NCBI GenBank assembly: GCA_964596685.1
Contig: CAZQVA010000016.1
Span: forward strand, 1 to 46,970
DNA: 46,970 nucleotides
Direction of reading: 5' to 3'
Source: CAZQVA01 sp964596685
Lineage (GTDB): Bacteria; Chlamydiota; Chlamydiia; Chlamydiales; VFKH01
Shown piece after piece: positions 30,759 to 37,748 of the stretch. The translations under genes were made by a program, and so were the position numbers. The notes beneath the pieces were generated by a model. It searched no databases. It was not told where the DNA came from and saw only the letters and a list, made by a program, of their open reading frames with translations. Each line of letters opens with the position of its first letter. The first letter of the stretch is position 1.

Positions 30759-31298
30759 ATGAATCAATTGAACCAACAATCAGTGACCACATGGCCATTA
30801 ATGGTGCGTGGTATTTTGGCCCTTATTTTGGGGGTATTAGCCATTGCATGGCCAGGAGTAACTGCAGCGCTTGTCGTTTTGTGGATTGGTGCTTATTTTA
30901 TTGTAGATGGAATTTTTACTGGTGTCGTTGCTATACGCTCAGCGATCCATCATCGCCCACGTTGGCTTTTGCTTACGCGCGGTATTCTTGGTGTGATCGT
31001 TGGATGTTTCTTTTTTATATGGCCGGAGCAAGCTGCTCTACTTTTAGTGCTCCTCATTGGAATTTGGTCAGTTATTGCCGGTATCTTTGAGATTTTTGCA
31101 GCTTTTACGATGCCATGGCCGAAATCAGGTCGGATTTTAGTAGGAATTGCCGGCGCATTATCGATTTTATTTGGTACTCTTTTATTTACTTACCCAGCAG
31201 ATGGAATTTTAGTGATTTTATGGTTATTAGCAGTGTATGCTTTTATCTTTGGAATTTTGATGATTGCATCAGCAGTGGGTTTAAAAAATGTCAAATAA
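30759..31298 (+). CDS. HdeD-like membrane protein (DUF308)
   Basis: A 179-residue inner-membrane protein with six hydrophobic segments, arranged as three pairs of the DUF308 repeat. Each pair has a GI/GIL turn (VRGILALILGVLAIAWPG, TRGILGVIVGCFFFIWPE, LVGIAGALSILFGTLLFTYPA). The start is taken at 30759 (MNQLNQQ), which has a GAAGAGG site five to six bases upstream, rather than the GTG at 30738. HdeD in E. coli is linked to acid resistance, but most relatives have no known role. The 3' end overlaps tdh by eleven bases, so the genes are co-translated. The 70 bases upstream hold a degraded AACGTGAG element end (about 30683-30695). Confidence 0.85.
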   Translation: MNQLNQQSVTTWPLMVRGILALILGVLAIAWPGVTAALVVLWIGAYFIVDGIFTGVVAIRSAIHHRPRWLLLTRGILGVIVGCFFFIWPEQAALLLVLLIGIWSVIAGIFEIFAAFTMPWPKSGRILVGIAGALSILFGTLLFTYPADGILVILWLLAVYAFIFGILMIASAVGLKNVK

Positions 31299-32346
31299 AC
31301 CAGCTACCATGAAAGCATTAGTTAAAGCACGCGCCGAAAAAGGGCTTTGGTTGGAAGAAGTTCCAGTCCCCACAATCGGACCTCGCGATGTTTTAATTAA
31401 AATCAGGAAAGCCGCTATTTGTGGCACTGATCTTCACATCTATTTGTGGGATGAGTGGGCACAAAATACTATTCAAACTCCAATGGTGATCGGACACGAG
31501 TTTGTGGGCGAAATCGTTGAAGTTGGCAGTTTAGTGACCGAGTATCGCGTGGGTCAGCGTGTTTCTGGTGAGGGACATATGGTTTGTGGCAGATGCCGCA
31601 ATTGCCGTGCAAATAAGAAACACCTTTGCCCGCATACCTATGGACTTGGAATTCATCGTCCAGGATGCTTTGCGGAATACTTAAGTTTTCCAGCAGATAA
31701 TGTTTTCCCCGTTCCAGATTTTGTGACCGATGATCAGGCTAGTTTCCTTGATCCTCTTGGAAATGCCGTACATACAGCACTTTCTTTCCCACTCGTTGCG
31801 GAAGATGTGTTGATTACGGGAGCAGGACCTATTGGTTTAATGGCAATACCGATTGCTAAGCAGCTTGGTGCCAGAAATGTAGTGATTACTGACGTCAATG
31901 AATATCGTTTAGACATTGCGCGTAAATTGGGTGCTACATTGGCGCTCAACATTAAAAATCATTCATTAAAGCAAATTATGCCCTCTTTAGGGATTCGCTA
32001 TGGCTTTGACGTCGTTTTAGAGATGTCTGGAAATCGCGATGCTTTGATGCAAGGGATTGATTGCGCATTCCATGGTGCTAATATCGCCTTACTAGGTATT
32101 TTACCAAAGAGTGCGGCGATTGATTGGCATCAAGTCATTTTCAAAGGCCTGACTCTCAAAGGGATTTATGGTCGAGAAATGTTTGAAACCTGGTATAAGA
32201 TGGAAGCGCTGCTTGAATGTGGTCTTGATGTTAGTCCAGTGATCACTCATAGACTTCCTTTAGAGGCGTTTGAAGAAGGCTTTGCTGTGATGCAATCTGG
32301 TCAGAGCGGTAAAGTGATTCTCGATATCTCTTCCCGAGCAATGTAA
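31288..32346 (+). CDS. tdh: L-threonine 3-dehydrogenase
   Basis: A zinc-dependent, NAD+-linked medium-chain dehydrogenase oxidising L-threonine to 2-amino-3-ketobutyrate. The 352 residues show the catalytic zinc site (ICGTDLHIYLWDEWAQ, then GHEFVGEI), the structural zinc cysteines (CGRCRNCRANKKHLC), and the Rossmann motif GAGPIGLMAI. The HIYLWDEWAQ phrase is typical of Tdh within this large family. The usual partner kbl (2-amino-3-ketobutyrate CoA ligase) is absent here; instead the gene overlaps ispA by one base. Without kbl the product would decay to aminoacetone unless the ligase is encoded elsewhere. Assignment to Tdh rather than a related polyol dehydrogenase is likely but from memory of motifs. 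Confidence 0.87.
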   Translation: MSNKPATMKALVKARAEKGLWLEEVPVPTIGPRDVLIKIRKAAICGTDLHIYLWDEWAQNTIQTPMVIGHEFVGEIVEVGSLVTEYRVGQRVSGEGHMVCGRCRNCRANKKHLCPHTYGLGIHRPGCFAEYLSFPADNVFPVPDFVTDDQASFLDPLGNAVHTALSFPLVAEDVLITGAGPIGLMAIPIAKQLGARNVVITDVNEYRLDIARKLGATLALNIKNHSLKQIMPSLGIRYGFDVVLEMSGNRDALMQGIDCAFHGANIALLGILPKSAAIDWHQVIFKGLTLKGIYGREMFETWYKMEALLECGLDVSPVITHRLPLEAFEEGFAVMQSGQSGKVILDISSRAM

Positions 32347-33188
32347 TGGCCAAATCGTGGCAATTATTTGTTGAAGAACATCTTAGTGGAGTTGAGGAAG
32401 CTCTCAACTCCATGACGCAACAAGCTCAATTAGCTAGTGATTTGCAAGAATGTGCTTTATATGCGCTACAGGGCGGTGGAAAGCGTTTGCGTCCACTTCT
32501 TGTGCTAGCAACCGTAGAGGCGCTGGGTGCGCCTATTTCTTTAGACGTTGTCCATGCAGCATGCGCCTTAGAATTTATTCATACCTATTCCCTTATTCAT
32601 GATGATTTACCATGCATGGACAATGCTGACATGCGTCGTGGTCGGCCTACTTTACATAAGGCATTTGGAGAAGCTAAGGCACTTTTAACGGGTGACTGGT
32701 TTTTAACCCATGCTTTTTGCCTCTTATCCAAACCTTGTATGGCACACCCTCAATTACTCGAAATTCTAGCTCGACATGCGGCAGGACGTGGAATGATTGG
32801 TGGGCAGTGGACTGAATTATTTGCTGAGCAAACATCTGCAGCAGATTTTGAAAAGATTGCTGCTGAAAAAACAGGCGCACTTTTTGGAGCGGCGCTTGGG
32901 ATGGGTGCTGCGCTGACAGCGCACGCAGATGCCGTGCAATGGATGCAAGAAGTTGGTATTGCCATGGGGGTTGTTTTCCAGATCATTCTCGATGACCTTG
33001 ACGATTTAGAAACCGATGAAAAATCTCTAGCTCTTTGCTATGGACCACGTGTTGCCATAAAGATAGCGAGTGAGCTTCTCAAAAAATGCCGCGTCTTATT
33101 GATGCGTCTTCCTCGCCCTGAGGTTCTCTTAGATTTCCTTAGTATTCTTGAAGCAAAAACAGCCGAAGCGCACATGCGCTTTTCATGA
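32346..33188 (+). CDS. ispA: Geranyl/farnesyl diphosphate synthase
   Basis: A prenyl transferase that chains isopentenyl units to make farnesyl (or geranyl) diphosphate, feeding menaquinone tails and the lipid carrier of cell-envelope synthesis. The 280 residues contain GGGKRLRPLL (about 40-49), the first Asp-rich motif DDLPCMDNAD followed by MRRGRPTLH, and the second motif region QIILDDLDD. The DDxxxxD spacing of the first motif is that of bacterial FPP synthases. The sequence is slightly shorter than E. coli IspA (299). The ATG shares one base with the tdh stop. It converges with the MreD-like gene, with a six-base overlap of the coding ends. Confidence 0.93.
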   Translation: MAKSWQLFVEEHLSGVEEALNSMTQQAQLASDLQECALYALQGGGKRLRPLLVLATVEALGAPISLDVVHAACALEFIHTYSLIHDDLPCMDNADMRRGRPTLHKAFGEAKALLTGDWFLTHAFCLLSKPCMAHPQLLEILARHAAGRGMIGGQWTELFAEQTSAADFEKIAAEKTGALFGAALGMGAALTAHADAVQWMQEVGIAMGVVFQIILDDLDDLETDEKSLALCYGPRVAIKIASELLKKCRVLLMRLPRPEVLLDFLSILEAKTAEAHMRFS

Positions 33189-33689
33189 TAGATCAGCTTT
33201 GCGTGGTGAAGGCACTAAGCAGCTTTTGATGAGTATTAGCGCAATATAAACGATCAGCCCATAGAAAACGTCTATGAGAGGCATGATCAAGATGTCTGTA
33301 AAAATCCACCCAATCAACCCTTTGCTTGATATTGTCGGCACCTGTCTAAGAAATAGCAATATGAGCAGTTGTACAAAAGTATAAGCCAAAGAAAAAGTCC
33401 ATAGGCGCCACCCAAAGGTCCATATATTGTATTGTAGTTTTCTGCTTATTTTTTCTACAAAAGCAACAGATAGCACATTGGCAAGAAGATGAAATCCTAA
33501 AGGGGTACTCCAGGTAAAGAGATCCAAAAAGAGTCCGCTGATTAAAATAGATGGTAGTAAAAAACGCCTACAATAGATCGAAGACCATATGATTGCAGGT
33601 GCAAAAAAGCAAAGAGAGAGGGCGTCTAAGAGAAAAAAGAGCGCTGTACAAATTAAGAGAGCGATAAACGCTAGGACAAAAGATTTCAT
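33183..33689 (-). CDS. MreD-like membrane protein
   Basis: A small polytopic membrane protein of 168 residues when the start is placed at the ATG at 33689 (MKSFVLAF). A TTG start 13 codons upstream is possible, and neither has a good ribosome site. It has about five hydrophobic segments. The segment LPSILISGLFLDLFTWSTPLGFHLLANVLSVAF matches the pattern FxxGLxxDxxxxxPLGxxxL that marks rod-shape protein MreD. The length also fits MreD (about 160-170). Chlamydiae build peptidoglycan at the division plane with MreB, whose gene is in this window about 8 kb away. It is a lone gene on its strand. The assignment rests on one motif and topology. Confidence 0.55.
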   Translation of the reverse strand: MKSFVLAFIALLICTALFFLLDALSLCFFAPAIIWSSIYCRRFLLPSILISGLFLDLFTWSTPLGFHLLANVLSVAFVEKISRKLQYNIWTFGWRLWTFSLAYTFVQLLILLFLRQVPTISSKGLIGWIFTDILIMPLIDVFYGLIVYIALILIKSCLVPSPRKADLS

Positions 33690-33757
33690 AGATAGGAAAG
33701 TTCTACTGCAGTGAGCATCGAAAGTCAAGTGCTCAAAATTAAAGAATAACGTATACT

Positions 33758-33930
33758 AACGTGAGTTCGACTTTAAATCGACTTTTGATCCTTGTTTCAG
33801 AGGCATCTGCTTATAAACTCCTCTTGGACATGGCACATTGGCCATGACCTTCAAGGCGTTTATCACCAGCTATCCTTTGAAACAAGGATCAAAAAAGGAT
33901 CAAAAGTCGATTTAAAGTCGAACTCACGTT
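33758..33930. mobile_element. 173-bp non-coding inverted-repeat element, copy A
   Basis: It begins AACGTGAGTTCGACTTTAAA and ends with the reverse complement (TTTAAAGTCGAACTCACGTT). The terminal inverted repeats extend about 45 bp to CTTGTTTCA-AGG on both sides. Perfect ATACT repeats flank it (33753-33757 and 33931-33935), the mark of a 5-bp target duplication. The interior of about 80 bp has no gene. The interior matches copy B (46511-46672) in opposite orientation essentially base for base. Copy A additionally carries an 11-bp tandem duplication near its right end. It is a MITE-like element that needs a transposase in trans. Confidence 0.85.
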
Positions 33931-33935
33931 ATACT

Positions 33936-33997
33936 AACCTTAAGATCGATTGAAATTAGATTTTGTCTAAAGTCCAGTTTAAAGTCGACCTTAGGTT
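33936..33997. mobile_element. 62-bp derivative of the same element, inserted next to copy A
   Basis: It starts AACCTTAAGATCGATT and ends AAAGTCGACCTTAGGTT. Its right end in reverse complement (AACCTAAGGTCGACTTTAAA) matches the element end at most positions. ATACT flanks it on both sides (33931-33935 and 33998-34002), the left one shared with copy A. It ends 16 bases before the start of the HD-phosphohydrolase gene, so it forms part of that gene's leader. Confidence 0.65.
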
Positions 33998-34013
33998 ATA
34001 CTCAAGAATTAAT

Positions 34014-36056
34014 ATGAATGTTGCGCTTAGCCATGAGCTTCAAAAGAAGCGACCTAGTCGGCTGTTAAAGGCCGCTATCGTTCTTTTTTTGTTCTGCTTA
34101 CTTTTTTCTTTCTTTTTCGTTCGCGTACAGCGTACAGAGCGATTAGAGCTTGGCTCGATTGCATCTAGTTCGATCGTTTCTCCTGTCACTTTTGATCTTA
34201 TTGATGAAGAGGCAACAGCGAAACTGCGGCAGGATGCCGTGGCCCAAGTTGGGGTAATTTATCAGATTGATCCAACGCAAATTTCCATGGTGGTGCCGCC
34301 CGATGGCATGCAGGATGCCGCTCACTGGTTAGAAAGTTTACAGTTTAAACTTTGGCAGATGCGTTTTACCGACCCTATTACTGCCGACCTCATCGCTAAA
34401 TTTGATCCTCGTCAAAAAGAACGCGTTGTTGTCATCACCTTTTTTTCTTTAGATCGCGCGATTTCTCTTCCACATTCCTTTTGGTTAAAACTTAATTTTG
34501 CAGGTCCCATTGATGGTCAGTGGGCTGAGTCATTAGAAAAAAAGGTGTGGCGTCTACAGGCCGATCATGAATGGCGCGCGCAACTTATTAAAATGATTCA
34601 GGTTCAGGTTCCCCAGCAAGTGATGCATATTGAAGCGGGGAGCGTATTGGTTAGGCAAGGGCAACAGATTACATCACAACAGTTGCAACTCATTCGCGCC
34701 ATGCAAGAGCAGGTAGGGCAAGAAAGAGCACAAACAATCATGTGGCGAGCACTTGGAAGTGCTGGTCTAACGATCATTTTATTGCTTTTTGGCATCTACT
34801 ATATCAGCAAAGAACATCGCTACCTTTTTAGATCGACGCAGCGGATGCTTTTGTTAGTTGCAGCTGTCGCTTTAAGTCTGATTCTTGCAAAAGTGATCGA
34901 TATTCTAGCTGTTGTTTTACATGCAGGAATTTTCTTGCGATGTACACTTTTCGCGCCTTTCGTAGCGATTCTCTTTTATGCGCTTTTTGATCGACGCATC
35001 GCCCTCTTTGGTGCATTATGGAGCTCGCTAATTTTCGCCCTGGGGTTATCAAATGGTGGATTGCCATTATTTATGGCCAATTTAGCCCCTGCTGCGGTTG
35101 CGATTCTTTCGATGCGTGTATTATATCGGCGCAAAGAGATTTTTCTCGTATGCTTGCGCGGATGGGTAGGAGCTTTCTTAACGCTGCTCTGCGTGGATCT
35201 CTTTTTGCAGGCCCCTTCCCAAGAATTATTTATCGCAGATTTCTTTACGACTTTTATCCTGATGATTCTAACAGCCGTTTTGGTGATTGGAGTTCTGCCA
35301 CTTTTTGAAAGTGTTTTTGATGTGCTCACCGAATTGACTTTGATGGAATATATCGATCCATCACATCCCTTGCTGCGCCGCTTGATGTTGGAAGCACCTG
35401 GTACCTATCAACACTCTGTAGTTGTAGGCAACTTAGCAGAGGCTGCTGCGCTGGCAATAGGTGCTAATGGACTTTTTTGCCGCGTTTCAACACTTTATCA
35501 CGATATTGGCAAGCTCATTGCTCCCCAATTTTTTACCGAAAATCAGATGCCAGGAGTGAATGTTCACCAGCTGCTAACCCCTCTTGAGTCAGCTCAGGTG
35601 ATCATTTCCCACGTTTCTGAGGGTGTTGCTATGGCGCTTAAAGCTAAGTTACCTCAAGCTTTTGTTGCTATTATTCAAGAACATCACGGGACGCAGTTGG
35701 TGTATTATTTTTACCACAAACAAGTTGAGTTGATGCAGGGAAGAGCGGATCTTGTTAATCAAGAGGAGTTTCGCTATAAAGGTCCCAAACCGCGATCTAA
35801 AGAGTCAGCCATTATTATGATTGCGGATTCTTTGGAAGCAGCGTCGCGTTCTTTAGATATTGTCGATACAGAGAGTGTTCAGCGCCTTGTCAATAAGTTG
35901 GTTGATGAAAAAGCAGATGAAGGGCAGTTTGAAGACTGTCGTTTAACATTTGAAGAGTTAAAAATCGTGAAAAACACGCTGATTCAGACTGTATTGACTT
36001 CTAGCCATTCGCGCATTAAATATCCTAAAAAGAAGCTTCCTGAATTAGATGCCTAA
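34014..36056 (+). CDS. 7TMR-HD family phosphohydrolase (PgpH-like cyclic di-AMP phosphodiesterase)
   Basis: A membrane phosphodiesterase likely to degrade cyclic di-AMP, as PgpH does in Listeria. The start is placed at 34014 (MNVALSHELQKKRPSR), since an earlier TTG at 33963 lies inside a repeat element. The 680 residues comprise an N-terminal membrane anchor (about 20-40), an exported 7TMR-HDED domain (to about 240) and seven membrane helices (about 250-430). The cytoplasmic HD domain has LEAPGTYQHSVVVGNLAEAAA, YHDIGKL at about 495-501 (H496 and D497 as metal ligands), FFTENQMPGVN, IIQEHHGT and IADSLEAASRSL. All typical HD residues are present. Chlamydiae make cyclic di-AMP, which host STING senses, so its turnover matters. 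It overlaps the following dehydrogenase by eight bases. Confidence 0.88.
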   Translation: MNVALSHELQKKRPSRLLKAAIVLFLFCLLFSFFFVRVQRTERLELGSIASSSIVSPVTFDLIDEEATAKLRQDAVAQVGVIYQIDPTQISMVVPPDGMQDAAHWLESLQFKLWQMRFTDPITADLIAKFDPRQKERVVVITFFSLDRAISLPHSFWLKLNFAGPIDGQWAESLEKKVWRLQADHEWRAQLIKMIQVQVPQQVMHIEAGSVLVRQGQQITSQQLQLIRAMQEQVGQERAQTIMWRALGSAGLTIILLLFGIYYISKEHRYLFRSTQRMLLLVAAVALSLILAKVIDILAVVLHAGIFLRCTLFAPFVAILFYALFDRRIALFGALWSSLIFALGLSNGGLPLFMANLAPAAVAILSMRVLYRRKEIFLVCLRGWVGAFLTLLCVDLFLQAPSQELFIADFFTTFILMILTAVLVIGVLPLFESVFDVLTELTLMEYIDPSHPLLRRLMLEAPGTYQHSVVVGNLAEAAALAIGANGLFCRVSTLYHDIGKLIAPQFFTENQMPGVNVHQLLTPLESAQVIISHVSEGVAMALKAKLPQAFVAIIQEHHGTQLVYYFYHKQVELMQGRADLVNQEEFRYKGPKPRSKESAIIMIADSLEAASRSLDIVDTESVQRLVNKLVDEKADEGQFEDCRLTFEELKIVKNTLIQTVLTSSHSRIKYPKKKLPELDA

Positions 36057-36801
36057 AGTCGCTCTTTTGACAGGTGCTACCGGAGGAATTGGACGCGAAA
36101 TACTCGCCCTCCTACAGCTTCACCATGTCCCCGTTCTAGCCTCTGCGCAGTCTGATGAGGCGCTACAGGCTCTACAAAAAGAATTTCCCTGCATTATTGA
36201 TATTTACCCGGCAGATCTTGGCGATCCTTTGGCTCGCACTCGCCTTTTGACATGGGCATGTCAGCATGACTCTCTTGACTTGTTGATTAACAATGCAGGC
36301 TGTGGGCTGTGGGGCGTATCGATCGAACATGAATGGTCTGCAATTGAGAAAATGATGCAAATCAATATGCAGGCATTGGTTCAGTTGACACATACACTTA
36401 CGAGCTATTGGTGTCAGAGGGCCAAAAAAGGCACGGTGTTGAATATTGGATCTGTCGCCGCGCATTTTGAGCGGTACCCTCGCTTTGCGGTATATGCAGC
36501 TAGCAAGGCTTTTGTGCGTCATTATTCGCGCAGCTTGGATGACGAAATGCGACAATGGGGGATTCGGATTCTGGTCGCTGAGTTAGGACGTGTTGAGACC
36601 TCATTTTTTCAACGCGCCCATGCCCATGCCCCGCGTAAATGGCAACTCATTCCAAAAGGGCGCGTGGGTAATTTATTGTGGAAACAAATCATTTCTCAAA
36701 ACCCTTGGCAAGTGATTGACTGGCGTTATCGCTTACTTTCTCTTTGTGGACGACTCCTTCCTGAAAAATTGGTAGCAGCCTTGATGCAACGTTTAGGATA
36801 A
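36049..36801 (+). CDS. Short-chain dehydrogenase/reductase
   Basis: A 250-residue NAD(P)-dependent oxidoreductase of unknown substrate. Visible are the cofactor motif TGATGGIG (about 7-14), the NNAG motif (LINNAGCGLWG, about 79-89), the catalytic serine in NIGSVAA (about 131-137) and YAASK (about 149-153) with the catalytic Tyr and Lys. The C-terminal part (LLWKQIISQNPWQVIDWRYRLLSLC) is like that of SDRs acting on lipids or ketoacyl chains (the DltE/YdfG-like group). The start overlaps the HD-phosphohydrolase gene by eight bases, so the two are coupled, but no functional link is evident. A 385-bp repeat-rich gap follows. Confidence 0.88.
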   Translation: MPKVALLTGATGGIGREILALLQLHHVPVLASAQSDEALQALQKEFPCIIDIYPADLGDPLARTRLLTWACQHDSLDLLINNAGCGLWGVSIEHEWSAIEKMMQINMQALVQLTHTLTSYWCQRAKKGTVLNIGSVAAHFERYPRFAVYAASKAFVRHYSRSLDDEMRQWGIRILVAELGRVETSFFQRAHAHAPRKWQLIPKGRVGNLLWKQIISQNPWQVIDWRYRLLSLCGRLLPEKLVAALMQRLG

Positions 36802-36819
36802 TCGGGTGTAATTAAAAGC

Positions 36820-37108
36820 GTTAGTTAACTATTTAGAGCTAAAATGGAAGCTTTTCTTAAGGCTTCACCAGACAACCTTCTGCCAAAAAATCCTTATTTT
36901 CCCCCTCTGTGTGCTCTGTGGACTCTGTGGTAAATATTTTTATTTAAAACTTATGTTAATTGTTTTGAACCACAGAGCCCACAGAGCACACAGAGGGGGA
37001 ATAAGCTGTTACACCTTATCTTGAATGAGAATTAATGAAGACCGAAGTGGGTATTAGAAGAACATGAGTCCCTAGGTTTTTCATCCTTCCTAACACTTTG
37101 AATTATAC
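36820..37108. repeat. About 289-bp dispersed repeat with long inverted arms, copy 1
   Basis: It aligns over its whole length with 46320-46771 once the 167-bp insertion there is removed. The core is a pair of 31-bp arms: the left at 36901-36931 (CCCCCTCTGTGTGCTCTGTG...) and the right at 36969-36999 (ACCACAGAGCCCACAGAGCA...). They are complementary at 30 of 31 positions, with a 37-bp AT-rich loop. A conserved tail follows (ATGAGAATTAATG to CTAACACTTTGAATTA). It occupies nearly all of the 385-bp gap between the SDR gene and the 165-residue gene; no gene is visible inside. The GTTAC at 37008-37012 is the empty site corresponding to the insertion in copy 2. Confidence 0.8.
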
Positions 37109-37186
37109 CCAGGATAATCTTTCAGGTTGCAAAATTTCTTTAATCCCGCTATCTCTAGAGAAAGATTTAACTATTAGAGATGCCTT

Positions 37187-37684
37187 ATGTTACCTGTTAT
37201 TCTATTTCTTTTTTCCGCCGTTACAGCCGTCATCTGGATGGCAAGACGTGCACCGAATGAACGCGCCGAGCGCACAGAGCGTTTAACCCTCTTTTTAAGA
37301 GCGCTGCTTTTTTGGAACGTAGGTGTACTGGGAATTTTAGCGGCGTATGCCCATACTTTTTTAGCTAATGAAACAGCACATGAAATTGGATGGCGAGCAG
37401 GAAGCCCGTTTCAATTTGAAATTGCTATGGCTAATTTAGCGCTAGGTGTTGCAGGGATTACAGCTGCATTTGTGCGCAACCTCTCTTTTGCAAGAGCAGT
37501 GATCTTAGTCGACGTGATTTTTCTTTTAGGGGCCTTCGTTGGACATATGTTCCAGTGGTATCGCGGTGATGTGGATCCCTATAATATCGGGGCTTTTGTA
37601 TGGACAGGAGATCTGTTTATACCGGTTGTGCTTCTTGTTCTGCTTGCAGCAATTAGACGTCACGATCGCCGCACTATTAAGTAA
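37187..37684 (+). CDS. Small membrane protein (DUF6790-like)
   Basis: A 165-residue inner-membrane protein with about four or five hydrophobic segments (1-18, 40-60, 78-100, 108-125, 143-158). The segment IGWRAGSPFQFEIAMANLALGVAGI is a pattern I recall from a conserved family of small membrane proteins of unknown role; the name DUF6790 is from memory. A polar stretch near 125-140 (HMFQWYRGDVDPYN) may face the periplasm. The start at 37187 has only a weak ribosome site. It lies alone between the repeat and the SNF2 gene, 64 bases before the latter. No function is assigned. Confidence 0.7.
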   Translation: MLPVILFLFSAVTAVIWMARRAPNERAERTERLTLFLRALLFWNVGVLGILAAYAHTFLANETAHEIGWRAGSPFQFEIAMANLALGVAGITAAFVRNLSFARAVILVDVIFLLGAFVGHMFQWYRGDVDPYNIGAFVWTGDLFIPVVLLVLLAAIRRHDRRTIK

Positions 37685-37748
37685 GCTCTTGCTAAAGGTG
37701 ATAAAAAACCTTTGCAAATTGCAGCATCTGTCGGTATAACTGACTCTT

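Noticed and set aside
36901..36999. CRISPR-like array suggested by repeated CACAGAG units
   Set aside because: The units are about 9 bp and contiguous without spacers, and they form two inverted arms; no cas genes are present.
37098..37286. Short plus-strand frame overlapping the 165-residue membrane gene
   Set aside because: It begins in the dispersed repeat tail and runs out of frame through a better-supported gene.
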